This document shows, piece by piece, positions 36,401 through 48,583 of a DNA stretch of 64,000 nucleotides (position 1 is the stretch's first letter; each line of letters opens with the position of its first letter). The stretch spans positions 434,001-498,000 of the forward strand of contig OX421968.1 of NCBI GenBank assembly GCA_949128115.1, in the 5' to 3' direction. Position numbers and translations under genes: made by a program. The stretch is from Anaspis maculata. Its lineage: Eukaryota; Arthropoda; Insecta; Coleoptera; Scraptiidae. A model generated the notes under the pieces. It worked only from the letters and a program-made list of their open reading frames with translations. It was not told the origin of the DNA and searched no databases.

Positions 36401-39400
36401 AAGCCAAAAGTCACGTGGGTTAAAACCTGAACTTTTTGGATACCAATTGTGTTTTTTCTTCTATATTTGTGTTCGTTCGTCTGATGTTGCGTTTGGAACA
36501 AGTAGCTGCCAACATCAAAAGTGGTGACCGATCGTTTTCAAAGTCACGTGGGTTGAAGCCTGAAGTCACGTGGGTTGAAGCCTGATGTCACGTGGGTTGA
36601 AGCCTGAAGTCACGTGGGTTGAAGCCTGAAGTCACGTGGGTTGGAGCCTAAAGTCACGTGGGTTAAAACCTGAACTTTTTGGATAACAATTGTGTTTTTT
36701 CTTCCATATTTGTGTTCGTTCGTCAGATGTTGCGTTTGGAAAGAGTAGCTGCCAACTTCAAAAGTGGTTACCGATCGTTTTCAAAGTCACGTGGGTTGAA
36801 GCCTGAAGTCACGTGGGTTGAAGCCTGAGGTCACGTGGGTTGAAGCCAAAAGTCACGTGGGTTAAAACCTGAACTTTTTGGATACCAATTGTGTCTTTTC
36901 TTCTATATTTGTGTTCGTTCGTCAGATGTTGCGTTTGGAAAGAGTAGCTGCCAACTTTAAAAGTGGTTACCGATCGTTTTCAAAGTCACGTGAGTTGAAG
37001 CCTGAGGTCACGTGGGTTGAAGCCAAAAGTCACGTGGGTTAAAACCTGAACTTTTTGGATACCAATTGTGTTTTTTCTTCTATATTTGTGTTCGTTCGTC
37101 TGATGTTGCGTTTGGAACAAGTAGCTGCCAACTTCAAAAGTGGTGACCGATCGTTTCCAAAGTCACGTGGGTTGAAGCCTGAAGTCACGTGGGTTGAAGC
37201 CAGAAGTCACGTGGGTTCAAACCTAAACTTTTTGGACAACAATTGTGTCTTTATTTCTATATTTGTGTTCGTTCGTCAGATGTTGCGTTTGGAAAGAGTA
37301 GCTGCCAACTTCAAAAGTGGTTACCGATCGTTTTCAAAGTCACGTGGGTTGAAGCCTGAAGTCACGTGGGTTGGAGCCTGAGGTCACGTGGGTTGAAGCC
37401 AAAAGTCACGTGGGTTAAAACCTGAACTTTTTGGATGCCAATTGTGTCTTTTCTTCTATATTTGTGTTCGTTCGTCAGATGTTGCGTTTGGAAAAAGTAG
37501 CTGCCAACTTTAAAAGTGGTTACCGATCGTTTTCAAAGTCACGTGGGTGGACGCCTGAAGTCACGTGGGTTGAAGCCTGAAGTCACGTGGGTTGAAGCCA
37601 AAAGTCACGTGGGTTGGAACCTGAACTTCTTGGATAACAATTGGTCTTTTCTTCTATATTTGTGTTCGTTCGTCAGATGTTGCGTTTGGAAAGAGTAGCT
37701 GCCAACTTCAAAAGTGGTGACCGATCGTTTTCAAAGTCACGTGGGTGAAATCCTGAAGTCACGTGGGTTGGAGCCTAGAGTCACGTGGGTTGGAACGTGA
37801 ACTTTTTGGATAACAATTGTGTCTTTTCTTCTATTTTTGTGTTCGTTCGTCAGATGTTGCGTTTGGAACAAGTAGCTGCCAACTCCAAAAGTGGTGAACG
37901 AACGTTTTAAGTCACGTGGGTTGAAGCCTGAGGTCACGTGGATTGAAGCCTGAAGTCACGTGGGTTAGAGCCAAAAGTCACGTGGGTTGAAACCTGAACT
38001 TTTTGGATAACAATTGAGTCTTTTCTTCTATATTTGTGTTCGTTCGTCAGATGTTGCGTTTGGAACAAGTAGCTGCCAACATCAAAAGTGGTGACCGATC
38101 GTTTTGGAAGTCACGTGGGTGAAAGCCTGAAGTCACGTGGGTTTGAGCCTGGAGTCACGTGGGTTGGAACGTGAACTTTTTGGATAACAATTGTGTCTTT
38201 TCTTCTATTTTTGTGTTCGTTCGTCAGATGTTGCGTTTGGAACAAGTAGCTGCCAACTCCAAAAGTGTTGAACGAACGTTTTAAGTCACGTGGGTTGAAG
38301 CCTGAAGTCACGTGGGTTGAAGCCAAAAGTCACGTGGGTTGAAACCTGAACTTTTTGGATAACAATTGTGTCTTTTCTTCTATATTCGTGTTCGTTCGAC
38401 AGATGTTGCGTTTGGAAAGAGTAGCTGCCAACTTCAAAAGTGGTTACCGATCGTTTTCAAAGTCACGTGGGTTGAAGCCTGAAGTCACGTGGGTTAAAGC
38501 CAGAAGTCACGTGGGTTGAAACCTGAACTTTTTGGATAACAATTGTGTCTTTTCTTTTATATTTGTGTTCGTTCGACAGATGTTGCGTTTGGAAAGAGTA
38601 GCTGCCAACTTCAAAAGTGGTGACCGATCGTTTCCAAAGTCACGTGGGTTGAAGCCTGAAGTCACGTGGGTTGAAGCCTGGAGTTACGTGGGTTCTAACC
38701 TGAACTTTTTGGATAACAATTGTGTCTTTTTTTCTATATCTGTGTTCGTTTGTCAGATGTTGCGTTTGGAAAGAGTAGCTGCCAACTTCAAAAATGGTTA
38801 CCGATCGTTTTCAATGTCACGTGGGTTGAAGCCTGAAGTCACGTGGGTTGAAGCCTGAGGTCACGTGGGTTGAAGCCAAAAGTCACGTGGGTTAAAACCT
38901 GATCTTTTTGGATACCAATTGTGTTTTTTCTTCTATATTTGTGTTCGTTCGTCTGATGTTGCGTTTGGAACAAGTAGCTGCCAACATCAAAAGTGGTGAC
39001 CGATCGTTTTCAAAGTCACGTGGGTTGAAGCCTGAAGTCACGTGAGTTGAAGCCTGAAGTCACGTGGGTTGAAGCCTGAAGTCACGTAGGATGAAGGCTA
39101 AAGTCACGTGGGTTCAAACCTAAACTTTTTGGATAACAATTGTGTCTTTTTTTCTATATTTGTGTTCGTTCGTCAGATGTTGCGTTTGGAAAGAGTAGCT
39201 GCCAACTTCAAAAGTGGTTACCGATCGTTTTCAAAGTCACGTGGGTTGAAGCCTGAAGTTACGTGGGTTGGAGCCTGAGGTCACGTGGGTTGAAGCCAGA
39301 AGTCACGTGGGTTAAAACCTGAACTTTTTGGATACCAATTGTGTCTTTTCTTCTATATTTGTGTTCGTTCGTCAGATGTTGCGTTTGGAAAGAGTAGCTG

Positions 39401-40190
39401 CCAACTTCAAAAGTGGTTACCGATCGTTTTCAAAGTCACGTGGGTTGACGCCTTAAGTCACGTGGGTTGAAGCCTGGAGTCACGTGGGTTCAAACCTAAA
39501 CTTTTTGGATACCAATTGTGTCTTTTTTTCTATATTTGTGTTCGTTTGTCAGATGTTGCGTTTGGGAAGAGTAGCTGCCAACTTCAAAAGTGGTTACCGA
39601 TCGTTTTCAAAGTCACGTGAGTTGGAGCCTGATGTCACGTGGGTTGAAGCCAAAAGTCACGTGGGTTAAAACCTGAACTTTTTGGATACCAATTGTGTTT
39701 TTTCTTCTATATTTGTGTTCGTTCGTCTGATGTTGCGTTTGGAACAAGTAGCTGCCAACATCAAAAGTGGTGACCGATCGTTTTCAAAGTCACGTGGGTT
39801 GAAGCCTGAAGTCACGTGGGTTGAAGCCTGATGTCACGTGGGTTGAAGCCTGAAGTCACGTGGGTTGAAGCCTGAAGTCACGTGGGTTGGAGCCTAAAGT
39901 CACGTGGGTTAAAACCTGAACTTTTTGGATAACAATTGTGTTTTTTCTTCCATATTTGTGTTCGTTCGTCAGATGTTGCGTTTGGAAAGAGTAGCTGCCA
40001 ACTTCAAAAGTGGTTACCGATCGTTTTCAAAGTCACGTGGGTTGAAGCCTGAAGTCACGTGGGTTGAAGCCTGAGGTCACGTGGGTTGAAGCCAAAAGTC
40101 ACGTGGGTTAAAACCTGAACTTTTTGGATACCAATTGTGTCTTTTCTTCTATATTTGTGTTCGTTCGTCAGATGTTGCGTTTGGAAAGAG
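27162..40190 (+). repeat. Tandem higher-order repeat of ~3.1-3.6 kb, four copies
   Basis: The same landmark monomer (core with CAACTTCAAAAGTGGTGACC, followed by the GGACAACAATTGTGTCTTTATTTC core) occurs at 27162, 30233, 33809 and 37055, giving units of 3,071, 3,576 and 3,246 bp plus a last copy that diverges near 40.2 kb. Unit-length differences come from gain or loss of whole monomers. For example, the GAGTCTTTTC ... GTTTTGGAAGTCACG monomers are missing from the first unit and the TCACTTGGGTTGACG group is present in the second. The 33809 and 37055 units look nearly identical: I noticed only isolated changes such as GTCCTTTCTTC near 36099 and ACTTCTTGGAT near 37628. Confidence 0.88.
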
Positions 40191-41115
40191 TAGCTGCCAA
40201 CTTTAAAAGTGGTTACCGATCGTTTTCAAAGTCACGTGGGTGGACGCCTGAAGTCACGTGGGTTGAAGCCTGAAGTCACGTGGGTTGAAGCCAAAAGTCA
40301 CGTGGGTTGGAACCTGAACTTTTTGGATAACAATTGTGTCTTTTCTTCTATATTTGTGTTCGTTCGTCAGATGTTGCGTTTGGAAAGAGTAGCTGCCAAC
40401 TTCAAAAGTGGTGACCGATCGTTTTCAAAGTCACGTGGGTGAAAGCCTGAAGTCACGTGGGTTGGAGCCTGGAGTCACGTGGGTTGGAACGTGAACTTTT
40501 TGGATAACAATTGTGTCTTTTCTTCTATTTTTGTGTTTGTTCGTCAGATGTTGCGTTTGGAACAAGTAGCTGCCAACTCCAAAAGTGGTGAACGAACGTT
40601 TTAAGTCACGTAGGTTGAAGCCTGAGGTCACGTGGATTGAAGCCTGAAGTCACGTGGGTTGGAGCCTGGAGTCACGTGGGTTCAAACCTGAACTTTTTGG
40701 ATAACAATTGCGTCTATTTTTCTATATTTGTGTTCGTTCGACAGATGTTGCAATTGGAAAGAGTAGCTGCCAACTTCAAAAGTGGTGACCGATCGTTTCC
40801 AAAGTCACGTGGGTTGAAGCCTGAAGTCACGTGGGTTGAAGCCTGCAGTCACGTGGGTTCAAACCTAAACTTTTTGGATAACAATTGTGTCTTTTTTTCT
40901 ATATTTGTGTTCGTTTGTCAGATGTTGCGTTTGGAAAGAGTAGCTGCCAACTTCAAAAGTGGTTACCGATCGTTTTCAAATTCACGTGGGTTGAAGCCTG
41001 AAGTCACGTGGGTTGAAGCCAAAAGTCACGTGGGTTAAAACCTGAACTTTTTGGATACCAATTGTGTTTTTTCTTCTATATTTGTGTTCGTTCGTCTGAT
41101 GTTGCGTTTGGAACA

Positions 41116-44100
41116 AGTAGCTGCCAACTTCAAAAGTGGTTACCGATCGTTTTCAAAGTCACGTGGGTTGACGCCTTGAGTCACGTGGGTTGAAGCCTGG
41201 AGTCACGTGGGTTCAAACCTAAACTTTTTGGATAACAATTGTGTCTTTTTTTCTATATTTGTGTTCGTTTGTCAGATGTTGCGTTTGGGAAGAGTAGCTG
41301 CCAACTTCAAAAGTGGTTACCGATCGATTTCAAAGTCACGTGAGTTGGAGCCTGATGTCACGTGGGTTGAAGCCAAAAGTCACGTGGGTTCAAACCTGAA
41401 CTTTTTGGATACTAATTGTGTTTTTTCTTCTATATTTGTGTTCGTTCGTCTGATGTTGCGTTTGGAACAAGTAGCTGCCAACATCAAAAGTGGTGACCGA
41501 TCGTTTTCAAAGTCACGTGGGTTGAAGCCTGAAGTCACGTGGGTTGAAGCCTGATGTCACGTGGGTTGAAGCCTGAAGTCACGTGGGTTGAAGCCTGAAG
41601 TCACGTGGGTTGGAGCCTAAAGTCACGTGGGTTAAAACCTGAACTTTTTGGATAACAATTGTGTTTTTTCTTCCATATTTGTGTTCGTTCGTCAGATGTT
41701 GCGTTTGGAAAGAGTAGCTGCCAACTTCAAAAGTGGTTACCGATCGTTTTCAAAGTCACGTGGTTTGAAGCCTGAAGTCACGTGGGTTGAAGCCTGAGGT
41801 CACGTGGGTTGAAGCCAAAAGTCACGTGGGTTAAAACCTGAACTTTTTGGATACCAATTGTGTCTTTTCTTCTATATTTGTGTTCGTTCGTCAGATGTTG
41901 CGTTTGGAAAGAGTAGCTGCCAACTTTAAAAGTGGTTACCGATCGTTTTCAAAGTCACGTGGGTGGACGCCTGAAGTCACGTGGGTTGAAGCCTGAAGTC
42001 ACGTGGGTTGAAGCCAAAAGTCACGTGGGTTGGAACCTGAACTTTTTGGATAACAATTGTGTCTTTTCTTCTATATTTGTTTTCGTTCGTCAGATGTTGC
42101 GTTTAAAAAGAGTAGCTGCCAACTTCAAAAGTGGTGACCGATCGTTTTCAAAGTCACGTGGGTGAAAGCCTGAAGTCACGTGGGTTGGAGCCTGGAGTCA
42201 CGTGGGTTGGAACGTGAACTTTTTGGATAACAATTGTGTCTTTTCTCCTATTTTTGTGTTCGTTCGTCAGATGTTGCGTTTGGAACAAGTAGCTGCCAAC
42301 TCCAAAAGTGGTGAACGAACGTTTTAAGTCACGTAGGTTGAAGCCTGAGGTCACGTGGATTGAAGCCCGAAGTCACGTGGGTTGGAGCCTGGAGTCACGT
42401 GGGTTCAAACCTGAACTTTTTGGATAACAATTGTGTCTTTTTTTCTATATTTGTGTTCGTTCGTCAGATGTTGCGTTTGGAAAGAGTAGCTGCCATTTTC
42501 AAAAGTGGTTACCGATCGTTTTCAAAGTCACGTGGGTTGAAGCCTGAAGTCACGTGGGTTAAAGCCAAAAGTCACGTGGGTTGAAACCTGAACTTTTTGA
42601 ATAACAATTGTGTCTTTTCTTCTATATTTGTGTTCGTTCGACAGATGTTGCGTTTGGAAAGAGTAGCTGCCAACTTCAAAAGTGGTGACCGATCGTTTCC
42701 AAAGTCACGTGGGTTGAAGCCTGAAGTCACGTGGGTTGAAGCCTGCAGTCACGTGGGTTCAAACCTAAACTTTTTGGATAACAATTGTGTCTTTTTTTCT
42801 ATATTTGTGTTCGTTTGTCAGATGTTGCGTTTGGAAAGAGTAGCTGCCAACTTCAAAAGTGGTTACCGATCGTTTTCAAATTCACGTGGGTTGAAGCCTG
42901 AAGTCACGTGGGTTGAAGCCTGATGTCACGTGGGTTGAAGCCTGAAGTCACGTGGGTTGAAGCCTGAAGTCACGTGGGTTGAAGCCTGAAGTCACGTGGG
43001 TTGAAGCCTAAAGTCACGTGGGTTGAAACCTGAACTTTTTGGATAACAATTGTGTTTTTTCTTCTATATTTGTGTTCGTTCGTCAGATGTTGCGTTTGGA
43101 ACAAGTAGCTGCCAACATCAAAAGTGGTGACCGATCGTTTCCAAAGTCACGTGGGTTGAAGCCTGAAGTCACGTGGGTTGAAGCCTGGAGTCACGTGGGT
43201 TCAAACCTAAACTTTTTGGATAACAATTGTGTCTTTTTTTCTATATTTGTGTTCGTTCGTCAGATGTTGCGTTTGGAAAGAGTAGCTGCCAACTTCAAAA
43301 GTGGTTACCGATCGTTTTCAAAGTCACGTGGGTTGGAGCCTGAAGTCACGTGGGTTGGAGCCTGAGGTCACGTGGGTTGAAGCCAAAAGTCACGTGGGTT
43401 AAAACCTGAACTTTTTGGATACCAATTGTGTCTTTTCTTCTATATTTGTGTTCGTTCGTCAGATGTTGCGTTTGGAAAGAGAAGCTGCCAACTTCAAAAG
43501 TGGTTACCGATCGTTTTCAAAGTCACGTGAGTTGAAGCCTGAAGTCACGTGGGTTGAAGCCTGAGGTCACGTGGGTTGAAGCCAAAAATCACGTGGGTTA
43601 AAACCTGATTCTTTTGGATACCAATTGTGTCTTTTCTTCCATATTTGTGTTCGTTCGTCAGATGTTGCGTTTGGAAAGAGTAGCTGCCAACTTCAAAAGT
43701 GGTTACTGATCGTTTTCAAAGTCACTTGGGTTGACGCCTGAAGTCACGTGGGTTGAAGCCTGAAGTCACGTGGGTTGAAGCCAAGAGTCACGTGGGTTGA
43801 AACCTGAACTTTTTGGATAACAATTGTGTCTTTTCTTCTATATTTGTGTTCGTTCGTCAGATGTTGCGTTTGGAACAAGTAGCTGCCAACATCGAAAGTG
43901 GTGACCGATCGTTTTGAAAGTCACGTGGGTGAGAGCCTGAAGTCACGTGGGTTGGAGCCTGAAGTCACGTGGGTTGAAACCTGAACTTTTTGGATAACAA
44001 TTGTGTCTTTTCTTCTATATTTGTGTTCGTTCGTCAGATGTTGCGTTTGGAAAGAGTAGCTGCCAACTTCAAAAGTGGTGACCGATCGTTTTCAAAGTCA

Positions 44101-45034
44101 CGTGGGTTGAAGCCTGAAGTCACGTGGGTTGGAGCCTGGAGTCACGTGGGTTGGAGCGTGAACTTTTTGGATAACAATTGTGTCTTTTCTTCTATTTTTG
44201 TGTTCTTTCGTCAGATGTTGCGTTTGGAACAAGTAGCTGCCAACTCCAAAAGTGGTGAACGAACGTTTTGAGTCACGTGGGTTGAAGCCTGAGGTCACGT
44301 GGATCGAAGCCTGAAGTCACGTGGGTTGAAGCCAAAAGTCACGTGGGTTGAAACCTGAACTTTTTGGATAACAATTGAGTCCTTTCTTCTATATTTGTGT
44401 TCGTTCGTCAGATGTTGCGATTGGAAAGAGTAGCTGCCAACTTCAAAAGTGGTTACCGATCGTTTTCAAAGTCACGTGAGTTGAAGCCTGAAGTCACGTG
44501 GGTTGAAGCCAAAAGTCACGTGGGTTAGAACCTGAACTTTTTGGATACCAATTGTGTCTTTTCTTCTATATTTGTGTTCGTTCGTCAGATGTTGCGTTTG
44601 GAAAGAGTAGCTGCCAACTTCAAAAGTGGTTACCGATCGTTTTCAAAGTCACGTGAGTTGAAGCCTGAGGTCACGTGGGTTGAAGCCAAAAGTCACGTGG
44701 GTTAAAACCTGAACTTTTTGGATACCAATTGTGTTTTTTCTTCTATATTTGTGTTCGTTCGTCTGATGTTGCGTTTGGAACAAGTAGCTGCCAACTTCAA
44801 AAGTGGTGACCGATCGTTTCCAAAGTCACGTGGGTTGAAGCCTGAAGTCACGTGGGTTGAAGCCAGAAGTCACGTGGGTTCAAACCTAAACTTTTTGGAC
44901 AACAATTGTGTCTTTATTTCTATATTTGTGTTCGTTCGTCAGATGTTGCGTTTGGAAAGAGTAGCTGCCAACTTCAAAAGTGGTTACCGATCGTTTTCAA
45001 AGTCACGTGGGTTGAAGCCTGAAGTCACGTGGGT
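41116..45034 (+). repeat. 3.9-kb block, copy 2, with chimeric left-edge monomer
   Basis: This is copy 2 of the block at 23560-27478. The monomer at its left edge is chimeric: it begins as a Q-type core (GTCTGATG, GGAACAAGTAGC near 41094-41120) and continues as an R-type core (AACTTCAAAAGTGGTTACC). The corresponding copy-1 core at about 23540 is R-type throughout. The switch within the shared GTAGCTGCCAAC stretch marks a homologous exchange breakpoint to within roughly 15 bp. Confidence 0.85.
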
Positions 45035-45539
45035 TGAAGCCTGGAGTCACGTGGGTTCAAACCTAAACTTTTTGGATATCAATTGTGTCTTTTTTTCTAT
45101 ATTTGTGTTCGTTCGTCAGATGTTGCGTTTGGAAAGAGTAGCTGCCAACTTCAAAAGTGGTTACCGATCGTTTTCAAAGTCACGTGGGTTGAAGCCTGAA
45201 GTCACGTGGGTTGAAGCCTGAGGTCACGTGGGTTGAAGCCAAAAGTCACGTGGGTTAAAACCTGATTCTTTTGGATACCAATTGTGTCTTTTCTTCTATA
45301 TTTGTGTTCGTTCGTCAGATGTTGCGTTTGGAAAGAGTAGCTGCCAACTTCAAAAGTGGTTACTGATCGTTTTCAAAGTCACATGGGTTGAAGCCTGAAG
45401 TCACGTGAGTTAAAGCTAAAAGTCACGTGGGTTGAAACCTGAACTTTTTGGATAACAATTGTGTCTTTTCTTCTATATTTGTGTTCGTTCGACAGATGTT
45501 GCGTTTGGAAAGAGTAGCTGCCAACTTCAAAAGTGGTTA

Positions 45540-48121
45540 CCGATCGTTTTCAAAGTCACGTGGGTTGAAGCCTGAAGTCACGTGGGTTAAAGCCAAAAGT
45601 CACGTGGGTTGAAACCTGATTTTTTTGGATAACAAATGTGTCTTCTCTTCTATATTTGTGTTCGTTCGACAGATGTTGCGTTTGGAAAGAGTAGCTGCCA
45701 ACTTCAAAAGTGGTGACCGATCGTTTCCAAAGTCACGTGGGTTGAAGCCTGAAGTCACGTGGGTTGAAGCCTGGAGTTACGTGGGTTCAAACCTAAACTT
45801 TTTGGATAACAATTGTGTCTTTTTTTCTATATTTGTGTTCGTTTGTCAGATGTTGCGTTTGGAAAGAGTAGCTGCCAACTTTAAAAGTGGTTACCGATCG
45901 TTTTCAAAGTCACGTGGGTTGAAGCCTGAAGTCACGTGGGTTGAAGCCTGAGGTCACGTGGGTTGGAGCCAGAAGTCACGTGGGTTAAAACCTGATCTTT
46001 TTGGATACCAATTGTGTTTTTTCTTCTATATTTGTGTTCGTTCGTCTGATGTTGCGTTTAGAACAAGTAGCTGCCAACATCAAAAGTGGTGACCGATCGT
46101 TTTCAAAGTCACGTGGGTTGAAGCCTGAAGTGACGTGGGTTGAAGCCTGAAGTCACGTGGGTTCAAACCTAAACTTTTTGGATAACAATTGTGTCTTTTT
46201 TTCTATATTTGTGTTCGTTCGTCAGATGTTGCGTTTGGAAAGAGTAGCTGCCAACTTCAAAAGTGGTTACCGATCGTTTCCAAAGTCACGTGGGTTGAAA
46301 CCTGAAGTCACGTGGGTTGGAGCCTGAGGTCACGTGGGTTGAAGCCAAAAGTCACGTGGGTTAAAACCTGAACTTTTTGGATACCAATTGTGTCTTTTCT
46401 TCTACATTTGTGTTCGTTCGTCAGATGTTGCGTTTGGAAAGAGTAGCTGCCAACTTCAAAAGTGGTTACCGATCGTTTTCAAAATCACGTGGGTTGAAGC
46501 CTGAAGTCACGTGTGTTGAAGCCTGAGGTCACGTGGGTTGGAGCCAAAAGTCACGTGGGTTAAAACCTGAACTTTTTGGATACCAATTGTGTCTTTTCTT
46601 CTATATTTGTGTTCGTTCGTCAGATGTTGCATTTGGAAAGAGTAGCTGCCAACTTCAAAAGTGGTTACCGATCGTTTTCAAAGTCACGTGGGTTGACGCC
46701 TGAAGTCACGTGGGTTGAAGCCTGAAGTCACGTGGGTTGAAGCCAAAAGTCACGTGGGTTGAAACCTGAACTTTTTGGATAACAATTGTGTCTTTTCTTC
46801 TATATTTGTGTTCGTTCGTCAGATGTTGCGTTTGGAAAGAGTAGCTGCCAACTTCAAAAGTGGTGAACGATCGTTTTCAAAGTCACGTGGGTTGGAGCCT
46901 GAAGTCACGTGGGTTGAAGCCTGAAGTCACGTGGGATAAAACCTGACTTTTTTGGATAACAATTGTGTTTTTTCTTCTATATTTGTGTTCGTTCGTCAGA
47001 TGTTGCGTTTGGAACAAGTAGCTGCCAACATCAAAAGTGGTGACCGATCGTTTTGAAAGTCACGTGGGTGGAAGCCTGAAGTCACGTGGGTTGGAGCCTG
47101 AAGTCACGTGGGTTGAAACCTGAACTTTTTGGATAACAATTGTGTCTTTTCTTCTATTTTTGTGTTCGTTCGTCAGATGTTGCGTTTGGAACAAGTAGCT
47201 GCCAACTCCAAAAGTGGTGACCGAACGTTTTAAAAGTCACGTGGGTTGAAGCCTGAGGTCACGTGGGTTGAAGCCTGGAGTCACGTGGGTTGAAGCCAAA
47301 AGTCACGTGGGTTAAAACCTGAACTTTTTGGATAACAATTGTGTCTTTTATCCTATATTTGTGTTCGTTCGTCAGATGTTGCGTTTGGAAAGAGGAGCTG
47401 CCAACTTCAAAAGTGGTTACCGATCGTTTTCAAAGTCACGTGGGTTGAAGCCTGGAGTCACGTGGGTTGGAGCCTGAGGTCACGTGGGTTGAAGCCAAAA
47501 GTCACGTGGGTTGAAGCCTGAAGTCACGTGGGTTGAAGCCTTAAGTCACGTGGGTTAAAACCTGAACTTTTTGGATAAAAATTGTGTTTCTTCTTCTATA
47601 TTTGTGTTCGTTCGTCAGATGTTGCGTTTGGAAAGAGTAGCTGCCAACTTCAAAAGTGGTTACCGATCGTTTTCAAAGTCACGTGGGTTGAAGCCTGAAG
47701 TCACGTGGGTTGGAGCCTGAGGTCACGTGGGTTGAAGCCAAAAGTCACGTGGGTTGAATGCCTGAAGTCACGTGGGTTGAAGCCTAAAGTCACGTGGGTT
47801 GAAACCTGAACTTTTTGGATACCAATTGTGTTTTTTCTTCTATATTTGTGTTCGTTCGTCTGATGTTGCGTTTGGAACAAGTAGCTGCCAACATCAAAAG
47901 TGGTGACCGATCGTTTTCAAAGTCACGTGGGTTGAAGCCTGAAGTCACGTGGGTTGAAGCCTGATGTCACGTGGGTTGAAGCCTGAAGTCACGTGGGTTG
48001 AAGCCTGAAGTCACGTGGGTTGAAGCCTAAAGTCACGTGGGTTAAAACCTGAACTTTTTGGATAACAATTGTGTTTTTTCTTCTATATTTGTGTTCGTTC
48101 GTCAGATGTTGCGTTTGGAAC
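45540..48121 (+). repeat. 2.6-kb segment duplicated at ~53657-56241 (uninterrupted copy)
   Basis: This segment matches about 53657-56241 at an offset of 8,117 bp, becoming 8,116 bp after an extra T at about 47760 (GGGTTGAATGCC). Shared variants are CTGATTTTTTTGG, TGTCTTCTCTTC, GAAGTGACGTGGG, TTCTACATTTG and GGGATAAAACCTGACTT. The match is important because it shows the pre-insertion state. At 48122 the sequence reads GGAACAAGTAGCTGCC without interruption, whereas at 56241 it is broken by the 4,986-bp insertion. Confidence 0.88.
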
Positions 48122-48539
48122 AAGTAGCTGCCAACATCAAAAGTGGTGACCGATCGTTTCCAAAGTCACTTGTGTTGAAGCCTGAAGTCACGTGGGTTGA
48201 AGCCTGGAGTCACGTGGGTTCAAACCTAAACTTTTTGGATATCAATTGTGTCTTTTTTTCTATATTTGTGTTCGTTCGTCAGATGTTGCGTTTGGAAAGA
48301 GTAGCTGCCAACTTCAAAAGTGGTTACCGATCGTTTTCAAAGTCACGTGGGTTGAAGCCTGAAGTCACGTGGGTTGAAGCCTGAGGTCACGTGGGTTGAA
48401 GCCAAAAGTCACGTGGGTTAAAACCTGATTCTTTTGGATACCAATTGTGTCTTTTCTTCTATATTTGTGTTCGTTCGTCAGATGTTGCGTTTGGAAAGAG
48501 TAGCTGCCAACTTCAAAAGTGGTCACTGATCGTTTTCAA

Positions 48540-48583
48540 AGTCACGTGGGTTGAAGCCAAAAGTCACGTGGGTTGAAACCTGA
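48540..48583 (+). repeat. Two-copy 22-bp box tract (shortest class seen)
   Basis: Only two boxes (48540 and 48562) lie between the end of one core and the ACTTTTT start of the next core at 48584. This gives the minimum monomer of about 155 bp. Together with the seven-box tracts it brackets the copy-number range of the inner repeat in this window at 2 to 7. Confidence 0.92.
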
